Assembly (NCBI GenBank): GCA_025463565.1
Contig: JAODAT010000123.1
Coordinates: 1-43,137 of the forward strand
DNA length: 43,137 nucleotides
Reading direction: 5' to 3'
Origin: Microbacteriaceae bacterium
Lineage (GTDB): Bacteria > Actinomycetota > Actinomycetes > Actinomycetales > Microbacteriaceae
A program made the translations under genes and the position numbers. The notes under the pieces are model-generated. The model was not told the origin of the DNA. It did not search any database and saw only the letters and a list, made by a program, of their open reading frames with translations. Below, piece by piece: positions 18,180 through 26,659 of the stretch. Position 1 is the first letter of the stretch, and each line of letters begins with the position of its first letter.

Positions 18180-18482
18180 CTACGAGGAGCCGAACAGCCC
18201 GAGCACGGCGATCTGCACGAGCGGGTTCGCGAGCACGCTCACGATCATCGCCACGACACCCCAGGCTCCGCCCCGGCGAAGGATGACGGCGGCCAGCCCG
18301 CCGAGAAACCCGACGGCCGTGAGGCCGATCACCCCGTACCCCAGCCAGGTCGCGATCGTCCAGTGCCGGGCATCACCGACGCTGATCGCTGCCACCTCGA
18401 GAAGCACGCACGCTACCGCGATGGCGGCGGCAGCCCGACCGGGCCATGCGACCGGCGCGCGGGTCTCCGGTTCGGTCAGCAT
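18180..18482 (-). CDS. Small three-helix membrane protein, unknown function
   Basis: 100 residues with three hydrophobic segments (~18-36, ~45-70, ~74-97) and short loops. I do not recognise a family. ATG 18482 is chosen; a further upstream start would overlap the divergent menC gene. It sits 24 bases ahead of menB on the same strand and so probably belongs to that transcript. A small direct repeat (GCCTACGAGGAGC) lies at its 3' end and the adjacent gap. Confidence 0.65.
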   Translation of the reverse strand: MLTEPETRAPVAWPGRAAAAIAVACVLLEVAAISVGDARHWTIATWLGYGVIGLTAVGFLGGLAAVILRRGGAWGVVAMIVSVLANPLVQIAVLGLFGSS

Positions 18483-18514
18483 GAGATCACGATAGCCGGG
18501 TACAGACTGGAGGC

Positions 18515-19492
18515 ATGTTGCCAACGCTGTCCGACATCCTCGCCACGCTGCGCGTCGTCTCACTGCCGATGCGCCAGCGATTCCGCGGGATCGAGACCCG
18601 GGAGGCGGCACTCTTCGAGGGTCCGGAGGGCTGGACCGAGTTCTCCCCGTTCCTCGAGTACGACGACGAGGAGTCGTCGGCGTGGCTGGCGGCCGCCATC
18701 GACTTCGGCTGGACGCAGACCCCGGCGATCTTCCGCTCGCGCATCCGCGTGAACGCCACCCTGCCGGCAGTCGGTCCGACGGAGGTCGCGGCCATCCTCG
18801 ACCGATTCCCCGGCTGCCGCACCGTCAAGGTGAAGGTGGCCGAGAAGGGGCAGTCGATCACGGATGACGTGGCCAGGGTGCAGGCGGTGCGCGACTACCT
18901 GGGGCCCGAGGGCCGCATCCGCGTCGACGCCAACCTGGGCTGGAACGTGGACGAGGCCGAGCACGCCATCCACGCCCTCGCGCCGCTCGACCTGGAGTAC
19001 GTCGAACAGCCGTGCGAGACCGTCGAGGAGCTCGCCGACATCCGCAAACGCGTCAAGTACATGGGCGTGCCGATCGCGGCCGACGAGAGCGTGCGCAAGG
19101 CCAGCGACCCGCTCGAGGTGGCGCGGGCGAAAGCCGCCGACCTGCTGGTGGTCAAAGCGCAGCCGCTGGGCGGCATCCGCAGGTCCCTGCGGCTGGTCGG
19201 CGAAGCCGGACTGCCGGTCGTGGTCTCGAGTGCGCTCGAAACCTCGGTCGGGATCGCGATGGGCGCATACCTGGCGGCCGCGATCGAGAACCTGTCGTAC
19301 GACTGCGGGCTCGGAACGGTGAGCCTGCTCGCGGCCGACATCACGGGCGAGCCGCTGGTGGCGAGCGATGGCGCGATCGACGTGCGACGGGTGGTTCCGG
19401 ATGCCGGTCTGCTCGAGAAGCACTCCGCGGACGCCGACCGCACGAACTGGTGGCGCGCGCGCGTCGAGCGGAGCTATGCACTGCTGGAATAG
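18515..19492 (+). CDS. menC: o-Succinylbenzoate synthase
   Basis: 325-residue enolase-superfamily dehydratase that turns SHCHC into o-succinylbenzoate. Catalytic lysines are expected in TVKVKVAEKG and VVKAQPLGG. Metal ligands are IRVDANLGWNVDEA, YVEQPCETVEEL and AADESVRKASD. Start ATG 18515 (MLPTLSDILATLRVVSLPMR) matches actinobacterial MenC. It is divergent from the small membrane gene across 32 bases. Confidence 0.94.
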   Translation: MLPTLSDILATLRVVSLPMRQRFRGIETREAALFEGPEGWTEFSPFLEYDDEESSAWLAAAIDFGWTQTPAIFRSRIRVNATLPAVGPTEVAAILDRFPGCRTVKVKVAEKGQSITDDVARVQAVRDYLGPEGRIRVDANLGWNVDEAEHAIHALAPLDLEYVEQPCETVEELADIRKRVKYMGVPIAADESVRKASDPLEVARAKAADLLVVKAQPLGGIRRSLRLVGEAGLPVVVSSALETSVGIAMGAYLAAAIENLSYDCGLGTVSLLAADITGEPLVASDGAIDVRRVVPDAGLLEKHSADADRTNWWRARVERSYALLE

Positions 19493-19515
19493 TTGCGGCA
19501 TGCGCATAGTTGAAG

Positions 19516-19535
19516 GTCTATGCATTCGCATAGAC
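19516..19535. promoter_or_regulatory. Perfect 8+4+8 palindrome, operator candidate
   Basis: GTCTATGC-ATTC-GCATAGAC lies 15 bases before the LLM monooxygenase start. A partial extra site (GCGCATAGTT) lies ~12 bases further upstream. Size and symmetry suit a MarR- or TetR-type dimer. No regulator gene is adjacent, so the cognate protein is unknown. Confidence 0.65.
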
Positions 19536-19549
19536 AACAGGAGAACCAG

Positions 19550-20578
19550 ATGACGCTCGAACTCGGACTCGACACCTTCGGGGACGTGACCGCCGCGCCC
19601 GACGGCACCCTGCTGTCGCACGCCCAGGTGCTTCGCAACCTCGTGGACCAGGCCGTGCTCGCCGACCAGGTCGGCCTCGACTTCATCGGCATCGGGGAGC
19701 ACCACCGCGAGGACTTCGCCGTCTCCACGCCCGAGGTCGTGCTCGCGGCGATCGCCGGCAAGACCGAGCGCATCCATCTCGGCTCAGCGGTGACCGTGCT
19801 GTCATCCGACGACCCAATCCGCGTGTTCCAGCGCTTCTCCACGCTCGACGCACTGTCGAACGGACGCGCCGAAGTCATCCTCGGCCGGGGGTCGTTCACC
19901 GAGTCGTTCCCGCTCTTCGGACTCGACCTGCGCGACTACGAGAAGCTCTTCGAAGAGAAACTCGAGCTGTTCGCCGCCGTGCGCGAGCAGAACCCGGTCA
20001 ACTGGTCGGGCAGCGTGCGCCCGCCGGTGGAGAACCAGACCGTGTACCCGATGGTGGAGGACGGCCTGCTGACCACCTGGATCGGCGTCGGCGGCAGCCC
20101 GGAGTCGGTCGTGCGCGCCGCCCGCTACGGGTTCCAGCTGACGCTCGCGATCATCGGCGGCGAGGCCTCGCGATTCAAGCCGTACATCGACCTGTTCCAT
20201 CGCGCGCTCGCCCAGTACGAGCATCCGCTGCAGCCCGTCGGCGTGCACTCGCCGGGTTACATCGCCGAGACCGACGCCCAGGCCCGCGAGGAACTCTGGC
20301 CGCACTATTTCACCACCATCTCGAAGATCGGCCGCGAGCGCGGCTGGTCGCCGCCCACCCGCGAATCCTTCGAACACGAGGCGGATGTCGGCGCCCTCTA
20401 CGTGGGAAGCCCCGAGACGGTCGCCCAGAAGATCGCCGCAACCGCGAAAGCGCTCGACATCACACGGTTCGACCTCAAGTACTCGAACGGCCCCCTGAGC
20501 CACGAGAAGATGATGACCAGCATCGGCCTCTACGGCGAGCAGGTCGCGCCGCGGGTGCGCGAGCTCCTCGCCGACTGA
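19550..20578 (+). CDS. LLM-class flavin-dependent monooxygenase
   Basis: 342-residue luciferase-like TIM-barrel oxidoreductase. Start LELGLDTFGDVTAAPDGT, then IGIGEHHREDFAVSTPEVVLAA and ILGRGSFTESFPLFG, match a subgroup of putative FMN-dependent monooxygenases of unassigned substrate. ATG 19550 follows AGGAG at 6 bases; the ATG at 19520 lies inside the palindrome and is rejected. It stands alone, with its own apparent operator upstream and a hairpin after its stop, which suggests a regulated single-gene unit. Confidence 0.88.
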   Translation: MTLELGLDTFGDVTAAPDGTLLSHAQVLRNLVDQAVLADQVGLDFIGIGEHHREDFAVSTPEVVLAAIAGKTERIHLGSAVTVLSSDDPIRVFQRFSTLDALSNGRAEVILGRGSFTESFPLFGLDLRDYEKLFEEKLELFAAVREQNPVNWSGSVRPPVENQTVYPMVEDGLLTTWIGVGGSPESVVRAARYGFQLTLAIIGGEASRFKPYIDLFHRALAQYEHPLQPVGVHSPGYIAETDAQAREELWPHYFTTISKIGRERGWSPPTRESFEHEADVGALYVGSPETVAQKIAATAKALDITRFDLKYSNGPLSHEKMMTSIGLYGEQVAPRVRELLAD

Positions 20579-20588
20579 ATTCACGACC

Positions 20589-20607
20589 GGGTTGGGAATG
20601 CCAACCC
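20589..20607 (+). terminator. Hairpin after the LLM monooxygenase gene
   Basis: Perfect 7-bp stem GGGTTGG/CCAACCC with a 5-base loop, 10 bases after the stop. A weak T-containing stretch (TGTCATT) follows. It is a terminator candidate, or part of the leader of the next gene at 20630. Confidence 0.4.
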
Positions 20608-20629
20608 TGTCATTCCGGTTAATCACTAC

Positions 20630-21034
20630 ATGAGCAGGATCATCGAAGAAATCGAAGACGAGCGTGGCCAGTTGCTGCGCTATCGTCGCCACCCCAACGG
20701 GCGTGGCATGGTCGCTGTGGGCGCCTCGGTGGATGAGACCGCTTTCATCGCACCGAACGCCTACGTCGAGTCACGCGCCCAGGTGGGCCAGAAGGCCACC
20801 ATCGGCGCCGGAAGCTGGATCGAGAGCGAAGCGATCGTCGGACCGAAGGCGGTGCTCGGCAGCAACGTGCACGTCGGCGCCGGAGCATCGATCGGCGTGG
20901 CCGCGCAAGTGGGCAGCTACGCCAAGATCGGCGCGAACGTGCGAGTCGGCAATGGCGCGCACGTGAACGGCGACGCGATCATCGCGGCCGACACGGTCAT
21001 CCCCGGTCGATCGGGCATGGCCAAGGCCGCCTGA
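20630..21034 (+). CDS. Small left-handed beta-helix (hexapeptide repeat) protein
   Basis: 134 residues. After ~30 residues come at least eight I/V-G-x-x-A-x hexapeptide turns (VGQKATIGAGSWIESEAIVG and onward to VGNGAHVNGDAIIAADTVIP). The fold resembles gamma-carbonic anhydrase/acyltransferase beta-helices. I see no His triad or acetyl-CoA-binding C-terminus, so an enzymatic role is doubtful and it may be structural. Function unknown. Convergent with mtlD. Confidence 0.75.
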   Translation: MSRIIEEIEDERGQLLRYRRHPNGRGMVAVGASVDETAFIAPNAYVESRAQVGQKATIGAGSWIESEAIVGPKAVLGSNVHVGAGASIGVAAQVGSYAKIGANVRVGNGAHVNGDAIIAADTVIPGRSGMAKAA

Positions 21035-21039
21035 TAGCC

Positions 21040-22173
21040 CTAGCCGGCGGCCGCGACCTCCGCGACGAGTGCCGGGAACAGCGGATGCGTCTGCGGTAAC
21101 CCCGTCACCTGCAGCACGAAGTCTTCCGCCGACAGCGCGCCGAGCAGCGCCAGCAGCTCGACGCTCTGCGGATCCTCCGGAACATCGAACCGCAGCGATG
21201 CGCCCATCGCCGTCACGAGGGCTTCACACGGAAGCCCGCGCTCGGCCAGCTCCGCAGCAGGCCCGACGAATCGTTCGTTTCGCGAGAGTTTGCGCAACGG
21301 TTGACGCCCGACGCGGTCGACCGTGTCGGTGAGCTCGTCGTTGGCGAAGCGCACGAGGTTTTTCTCGATATACCCCTGCTGCACCTCCGCCGCGAAGTCG
21401 TGCTTGGCGACGAGCAGCGCCTTGGTTTCGGCCAAAACAGCGCGAACGCCGGCGAGCACAGACGGTATGGCGATGGCTTCGGAGATCGTCGTCGCACCCG
21501 CCACGAAGCCCAGGTACGCCGTCGTCGCGTGACCGGTGTTCACGGTGAAGAGTTTGCGCTCTATATAGGGAGCGAGATCGGCGACGAAGTGCGCCTCCGG
21601 GATGACCGGTACGTTGTCGCCGAACGGCGTCGCTTCGACGGCCCATTCGAAGAACGCCTCGACCGTGACGTCGAGCCCTGCGCCCTCGGGCTGCCCCGGC
21701 ACGATGCGGTCGACGGCCGTGTTGGCGAAGACCGCGCGCGCGAGCAGCGACGAATCCTTGAGGGACGCGACCACGGCGTCCCTCAAAATGTCCGTCGCGT
21801 TGATCGCATTCTCGCAGGCCATGACGGCGAGCGGTGGAAGCGCGGCATCCCGGGAGGCCAGGGCCAGAGCGATCACGGGAGCGACGAAGCGCAGGATGTT
21901 CGGACCGACCGCGGTCGTGACGACATCCGCCGTCGCGATCTCGGTGACGACCGAAGCTTCGTTCGTTGCGCTATTCAGCGCGCGGTAGTTCGTGACCGTA
22001 CTGGTCGATGCACCCGCCCCGACCTCGCGAACGAGGTAACTCGAGCTGGAGCTGAGCGCATCGATCAGTTCGGCGTTGACGTCGGCGAAAACGACCTCAT
22101 ACCCGGCGTTGTGAAGGATCAGGCCGACGAAACCGCGACCGATATTCCCAGCACCGAAGTGGACAGCCTTCAC
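21040..22173 (-). CDS. mtlD: Mannitol-1-phosphate 5-dehydrogenase
   Basis: 377-residue polyol-phosphate dehydrogenase that oxidises mannitol-1-phosphate to fructose-6-phosphate with NAD+. The N-terminal Rossmann motif is [14 protein letters not shown]. The C-terminal domain has [13 protein letters not shown] with the catalytic Lys/His region. It is the last gene of the PTS/mtl operon, 6 bases after mtlF. Full length, no defect seen. Confidence 0.95.
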   Translation of the reverse strand: MKAVHFGAGNIGRGFVGLILHNAGYEVVFADVNAELIDALSSSSSYLVREVGAGASTSTVTNYRALNSATNEASVVTEIATADVVTTAVGPNILRFVAPVIALALASRDAALPPLAVMACENAINATDILRDAVVASLKDSSLLARAVFANTAVDRIVPGQPEGAGLDVTVEAFFEWAVEATPFGDNVPVIPEAHFVADLAPYIERKLFTVNTGHATTAYLGFVAGATTISEAIAIPSVLAGVRAVLAETKALLVAKHDFAAEVQQGYIEKNLVRFANDELTDTVDRVGRQPLRKLSRNERFVGPAAELAERGLPCEALVTAMGASLRFDVPEDPQSVELLALLGALSAEDFVLQVTGLPQTHPLFPALVAEVAAAG

Positions 22174-22179
22174 GAGAAG

Positions 22180-22611
22180 TCACTCATTCACGTCACCCAG
22201 AAGTTTGAGAACGTCCTCGGGAGTCGTAGCAACGAGCAGGGCCTCGACCTGGTCGTCCTCGCTGAAGATGAGGGCGATGCTGGAGAGGACGTCCATGTGG
22301 CCGCCATCCTTGCCGGCGATCCCGACGACGAAGCGCACCGGATTGCCTCCCCAGTCGAGCGGATCGTCGTAGCGCACGAACGAGAGCGCAGACGCAAGAA
22401 CCGTGTCCTTGCCCTCGTTCGTGCCATGCGGAATTGCCAGGAAGTTGCCCATGTAGGTCGAGACGAGTGCTTCTCGATCGTGCATGTATTTCGGGTAGTT
22501 CGCGGTCACCGCCCCCGTTGACACGAGGATGCGACCTGCCTCATCAATCGCCTCAGCCTGCGTCGTTGCGCTTCCGTGGAGGTTGATTTGCGCGAGCTCC
22601 AATACGCTCAT
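22180..22611 (-). CDS. mtlF: PTS mannitol transporter subunit IIA
   Basis: 143-residue stand-alone EIIA of the fructose/mannitol type. The phospho-acceptor is H62 in AIPHGTNEGK. It takes phosphate from HPr and passes it to the EIIB domain of the EIICB protein encoded just upstream. Separation of EIIA from EIICB is the usual arrangement in Gram-positive bacteria. A 37-base gap separates it from mtlA. Confidence 0.94.
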   Translation of the reverse strand: MSVLELAQINLHGSATTQAEAIDEAGRILVSTGAVTANYPKYMHDREALVSTYMGNFLAIPHGTNEGKDTVLASALSFVRYDDPLDWGGNPVRFVVGIAGKDGGHMDVLSSIALIFSEDDQVEALLVATTPEDVLKLLGDVNE

Positions 22612-22648
22612 TCGCGGTACCTGAATCCCTTCCTGGCCCTATTCGCTG

Positions 22649-24199
22649 CTACGCGCCCTGCGAGGCCTTCGCCTCGGCAACGACCTCGTCGTACTTCGGG
22701 CTCGCCATGAAGTTGTCCACCGACACGTGCTGGGCGTGCGGGGCCTTCTGCTTGGCGCGGTCCGTCAACTGGGACTGCGTGATCACGACATCGACGTCGT
22801 CGGTGAGGTTGGCGATCGCTTTGTTCTCAACCGTGACACCGGTGACGCCGGCCTTCTTCAACTTGTTGCGGACGACCGTCGCGCCCATGGCACTCGAACC
22901 CATCCCGGCGTCGCACGCGAAGACGATCGAGCTGATCTTCGTCGCGGTGATGGTGCCGGCCCCGGCATCCTCTGCATCGGCCTGTGGGCTGTTGGCGCCC
23001 GTGTTGGCGAGCAGGTCGCCGACGCGGCTGTCGCGTCCCTTGTTCGCCTGGTTCTTGACGATCGCATCCGCGAGTGCGGTCTCGCCCGCCGCCTCGGCCG
23101 CGAGGTCGCGCTTGCGACTGGCCCGAAGGATGACCGCGGTGATCACGAACGAGACAGCAGCGGACAGGATGACCGAGAGAATGACGCCGACGTAACTATC
23201 CTTCGATGTCTCGAACAGGATCGCGAAAATCGATCCCGGGGACGCTGGCGCCACCAGTCCGGACTGGAACGCGACGTTGGTCGCAACGCCGGTAGCTCCA
23301 CCCGCGATGACAGACAGCAGCAGGATGGGCTTCGAGAGCACGAACGGGAAGTACACCTCGTGGATGCCGCCGAGGAACTGGATGATGAACGCACCGGGAG
23401 CGGTCGCGCGAGCAATGCCGACGCCGAAGAACGTGAACGCGAGCAGCAGGCCCGCGCCCGGACCGGGGTTGGCCTCGAGCAGGAACAGGATCGACTTTCC
23501 GGACTGCTGCACCTGCTGGATACCCAGCTGGTCGAGCACACCGTGGTTGATGGCGTTGTTCAGGAACACGACCTTGGCCGGCTCGATGAAGATGCTCGCG
23601 AGCGGGAGCAAGTGAGCGTTGACCAGCGCCTTGACGCCGTCACCCAGGATCGTGGAGATCCAGGAGAAGAACGGCGACAGCCAGAAGAAGCCGGCGAGAG
23701 CCAAACCGAATCCGAGGATTCCGGCGGAGAAGTTACTCACCAACATCTCGAAGCCGGCTCGGATTCGGGTTTCCCAGAGACGGTCGAACTGCTTGATCAA
23801 CCAGGCGCCGAGCGGGCCGCAGATCATGGCACCAAGGATCATGGTCGTGCCGAGAGACCCGATGATGACACCCATCGTGAACACGGTGCCGACGACGGCC
23901 CCGCGAAGGCCATAGACCATGCGGCCACCCTGCGCCGCGATGAGCAGCGGGATCAGGTAGGTGATGATCGGCCCGACAAGTCCGACGTTAGCGACGCCGT
24001 TGGTCGTGCCGAAGCCTCCGAGCAAGCCGTTCGGTGTCCATCCGGTCTGGATGAAGAAGGCGGTGATGATTCCCCATGCAATGAACGCGGGGATGTTTGG
24101 CATCACCATTCCGGAGAGGAACGTCCCGAATTTTTGGACGCGAACCCTTCCCTGGGACGACCCCGCGGGAGGCGCGGCCAGTGTTGACGTCGTTGTCAT
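22649..24199 (-). CDS. mtlA: PTS mannitol transporter subunit IICB
   Basis: 516 residues: an EIIC membrane channel (residues ~20-345, eight or so helices, with GIITAFFIQTGWTP and a GGIHEVYFPFVL motif), a linker, and a C-terminal EIIB domain (~420-510). The phosphocysteine is C429 in FACDAGMGSSAMGATVVR. It takes up mannitol and releases mannitol-1-phosphate inside. It starts 2 bases after the ptsI stop, so transporter and energy-coupling EI are on one message. Confidence 0.95.
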   Translation of the reverse strand: MTTTSTLAAPPAGSSQGRVRVQKFGTFLSGMVMPNIPAFIAWGIITAFFIQTGWTPNGLLGGFGTTNGVANVGLVGPIITYLIPLLIAAQGGRMVYGLRGAVVGTVFTMGVIIGSLGTTMILGAMICGPLGAWLIKQFDRLWETRIRAGFEMLVSNFSAGILGFGLALAGFFWLSPFFSWISTILGDGVKALVNAHLLPLASIFIEPAKVVFLNNAINHGVLDQLGIQQVQQSGKSILFLLEANPGPGAGLLLAFTFFGVGIARATAPGAFIIQFLGGIHEVYFPFVLSKPILLLSVIAGGATGVATNVAFQSGLVAPASPGSIFAILFETSKDSYVGVILSVILSAAVSFVITAVILRASRKRDLAAEAAGETALADAIVKNQANKGRDSRVGDLLANTGANSPQADAEDAGAGTITATKISSIVFACDAGMGSSAMGATVVRNKLKKAGVTGVTVENKAIANLTDDVDVVITQSQLTDRAKQKAPHAQHVSVDNFMASPKYDEVVAEAKASQGA

Positions 24200-24201
24200 T
24201 T

Positions 24202-25896
24202 CTACTCCGATTCTGTGTGCTGATTGGGGTGTTTGGGGGTTGCCGCAGAGAGCACCGCGGCGCGGGCCTCCACAGCGCTATTTGCCGAGAGAGCAAGTTC
24301 GGCGAATTCTTCGGTTTGTGCCGTGGTGAAGCGCGCGAGCTCGGCACGCACATCCGCGAGTGCCGCGGGCGACATCGAAAGCGACGTTGCGCCAAGGCCC
24401 ACGAGGACGACCGCCAGCAGCGGGTCGGCCGCGGCTTCACCGCAGATCCCGACGGGCTTACCCAGCGCAGCTCCGGCCTTGCCGACCTCGCCGACCAGGC
24501 GAAGGACGGCGGGATGCCACGGGTCTTGGAACGACGCGACCGATCCAAGGAGTCGATCGGCAGCGAGCGTGTACTGGGTGAGGTCATTGGTGCCGATGCT
24601 CGCGAAGTCGGATTCGGCAAGGATGCGGTCGGCCAGCAGTGCCGCCGCCGGAACTTCGACCATGACACCGGCGGTTTTCACGCCGAGCTCTTTCGCGAGG
24701 CTCACGAAATAGCGTGCCTCCTCGACGGTGGACACCATGGGCGCCATGACCCAGGCATCCGCTGTCGTTGCCGCCGCGGCATTTGCGACAGCGGTGAGCT
24801 GGTCGCGCAGGATCGACTCGTGAGCCCGGAGCGCGCGAAGCCCGCGCAGCCCGAGCGCCGGATTCTCTTCCGGCTCGTCGTTCAAAAAGCTGAGCGGCTT
24901 GTCCGCTCCGGCATCCAGAGCTCGCACCACGACCTTCTTGCCCGGGAACGCGGCGAAGAGCGCGGTGTACTTCGCTTCCTGGTCCGCGACGGTCGGAGCG
25001 GTTTCGGAATCGAGGAACAGGAACTCTGTACGGAACAGGCCAACGCCCTCCGCGCCCTTGGCAACCGCATCGTCGAGCTTGTCGACAGAGCCGAGGTTGG
25101 CCAGAAGCGGGATGGGCGTCCCGTCGGCGAGCGCGCCCGGACCGACCGGAACAGTAGATGCAGCAGCACGAGATTCGAGTGCCGTCACGGAGGCAGCGCG
25201 CTCGGCGTCTGTCGGGTCTACCGTGACGACCCCCGTCGAGGCATCGACGATGACCGTGTCGCCGTCCTCAAGAGACAGGGCACCCTTCGTTCCCACCACC
25301 GCGACGATTGACTTCTCTCGCGCAAGGATCGCGGTGTGAGAAGTGGGGCCACCGTCACTGGTGATGAGGGCAAGAACCTTGTCGAGGTCAAGAAGTGCCG
25401 TATCGGCCGGTGCGAGATCGCGGGCGACGAGCACGAAGGAGTAGTCGGGATCGGGCACGCCCGGAGCGGCAACGCCCTGAAGATTCGCTCGCACGCGCTG
25501 CGAAACATCGTCGAGGTCCGTAGCGCGCTCGCCCATGTATCCGCCCATGCTGACCAACAGGTCGCGGAACTGCACGAATGCCTCGAACACCGCGCGTTCC
25601 GCCGTCTTGCCGGAATCGATCCGGTCGTTGACGTCATCCTTGAGCGTCGGATCCTCGGCCATGAACGCCTGCGCCTCGAGGACGTCCTGTGCTGCTCCAC
25701 CGGCGCGCTCCCCGCGGAGCCGAATGTCTGCCGCGGTTGCGGCGAGTGCACCGGCCGCGCGCACCTTCTCGGCATCCGTGCCCTGCGAGCTTGCGGCATC
25801 CGACGGCTCCGGAAGCGGATCGGGCATGCGAAGGATCGGGCCCACCGCGAGGCCGCGGCCGATCCCGATCCCGACAAGCGTGGTCGATACGGTCAT
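24202..25896 (-). CDS. ptsI: PTS enzyme I (phosphoenolpyruvate--protein phosphotransferase)
   Basis: 564-residue EI. Phospho-acceptor is H187 in GGPTSHTAILAREK. The C-terminal PEP-binding barrel has GLFRTEFLFLD, MAPMVSTVEEARYF and the GICGEAAADP motif. It moves phosphate from PEP to HPr. It overlaps ptsH as ATGA (25893-25896). Its place inside the mannitol operon makes it likely to be induced by mannitol; whether another ptsI exists elsewhere cannot be seen. Confidence 0.96.
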   Translation of the reverse strand: MTVSTTLVGIGIGRGLAVGPILRMPDPLPEPSDAASSQGTDAEKVRAAGALAATAADIRLRGERAGGAAQDVLEAQAFMAEDPTLKDDVNDRIDSGKTAERAVFEAFVQFRDLLVSMGGYMGERATDLDDVSQRVRANLQGVAAPGVPDPDYSFVLVARDLAPADTALLDLDKVLALITSDGGPTSHTAILAREKSIVAVVGTKGALSLEDGDTVIVDASTGVVTVDPTDAERAASVTALESRAAASTVPVGPGALADGTPIPLLANLGSVDKLDDAVAKGAEGVGLFRTEFLFLDSETAPTVADQEAKYTALFAAFPGKKVVVRALDAGADKPLSFLNDEPEENPALGLRGLRALRAHESILRDQLTAVANAAAATTADAWVMAPMVSTVEEARYFVSLAKELGVKTAGVMVEVPAAALLADRILAESDFASIGTNDLTQYTLAADRLLGSVASFQDPWHPAVLRLVGEVGKAGAALGKPVGICGEAAADPLLAVVLVGLGATSLSMSPAALADVRAELARFTTAQTEEFAELALSANSAVEARAAVLSAATPKHPNQHTESE

Positions 25897-26156
25897 GCGT
25901 CGAAGTCGGTCGTGAGGATCTCGGCCAGCTGGTCGAGCACCGCATCCGCGTTGTCGCCCTCGGCGCTCAGGGTGACCTGGTCGCCGTGCTCGATGCCGAG
26001 CGAGATGACCCCGAGGATGCTCGCGCCGTTGAGGGTCTTGTCGCCCTTGGTGAGCGTGACCGGAAGGCCGGATGCCGTGACCGCCTGAACGAAGAGCGAC
26101 GCCGGACGGGCGTGCAAGCCGTGGGCCGAGGCGATCGTGACGGTGCGTTCAGGCAT
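25893..26156 (-). CDS. ptsH: Phosphocarrier protein HPr
   Basis: 87-residue HPr. The EI-phosphorylated His is H15 (SAHGLHARPAS). The regulatory serine position is occupied, S46 in NGASILGVISLGI, so HPr kinase-type control is chemically possible. ATG 26156 gives the standard length; the longer frame upstream is a shadow. It overlaps the EIIB gene by 8 bases and ptsI by 4. Confidence 0.95.
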   Translation of the reverse strand: MPERTVTIASAHGLHARPASLFVQAVTASGLPVTLTKGDKTLNGASILGVISLGIEHGDQVTLSAEGDNADAVLDQLAEILTTDFDA

Positions 26157-26481
26157 TGGGGTTTCCTTCGATGGGGACGGCAAGCAGTGAGATGGCCCTG
26201 GCAAGCGCATCCTCTGCTCCCGTCGGGCCGAACGCCGTCGACGGGAGCAGGGACGCGGGAATGTGGAGCTCGGCCGCCTCGGCCTCGAGCTGGGAGAAGC
26301 TCGACTCAAGGTGCGGGCCGACGAGCAGCAGGCCGGCGCCCTGCAGGCGTGCGGCGAGTTCCTCGGTGCTTGACGCCTTCGCGGTGAGATCGAGACCGCG
26401 CTCGGAGGCGAGCTTGCGAATGCGGCTGGCAAGAAAAGTAGAGGACGCACCCGCGCCGCAGACGACAAGAATCATCACCAT
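26149..26481 (-). CDS. Orphan PTS EIIB (lactose/cellobiose-like fold)
   Basis: 110 residues, a single EIIB domain. The P-loop-like cysteine is C8 in ILVVCGAGASSTFLASRIRK, as in lactose/cellobiose EIIB proteins. No matching EIIC or EIIA of that family lies in the window. ATG 26481 follows AAGGAGG by 8 bases, the best ribosome site in the operon, so it is probably the first and well-translated gene. It could serve another transporter, or be a phosphorylation-state sensor acting on a PRD regulator such as the divergent MtlR. The latter is inference. Confidence 0.85.
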   Translation of the reverse strand: MVMILVVCGAGASSTFLASRIRKLASERGLDLTAKASSTEELAARLQGAGLLLVGPHLESSFSQLEAEAAELHIPASLLPSTAFGPTGAEDALARAISLLAVPIEGNPNA

Positions 26482-26588
26482 CGGATTCGCCTCCTTGCGA
26501 TTCGATACGGGCCTATGGGGGTGCGTGGCATTGCTGCTGCAGTTCACTAATGATTGGACCGGAGGCGGCTGGGGCGCCAACAGACCTG

Positions 26589-26606
26589 TTTCCGCGGGTG
26601 CGGAAA
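26589..26606. promoter_or_regulatory. Palindrome in the mtlR/pts divergent promoter region
   Basis: TTTCCGC-GGGT-GCGGAAA (7+4+7, perfect) lies 53 bases before the mtlR start and 107 bases before the EIIB start. It is the only clear dyad in this 178-base divergent region, so it is a candidate site for MtlR or a global carbon regulator. I could not identify convincing -35/-10 pairs. Confidence 0.5.
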
Positions 26607-26659
26607 AAAGAGTGCTGAGGGGACGCGCACTACCCCGAGTGGCTAGTGTGACTGGCGAG

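Noticed and set aside
19520-19549. Upstream ATG of the LLM monooxygenase (adds ten residues)
   Set aside because: It lies within the palindrome and has no ribosome site, while ATG 19550 has AGGAG at 6 bases.
22727-24187. 486-codon open frame antisense to mtlA
   Set aside because: No family pattern, extreme Arg/Asp/Glu composition; mtlA on the other strand is unambiguous.
26156-26659. Long N-terminal extension of mtlR
   Set aside because: It would overlap the EIIB gene in antisense and the divergent promoter; the family N-terminus begins at ATG 26660.
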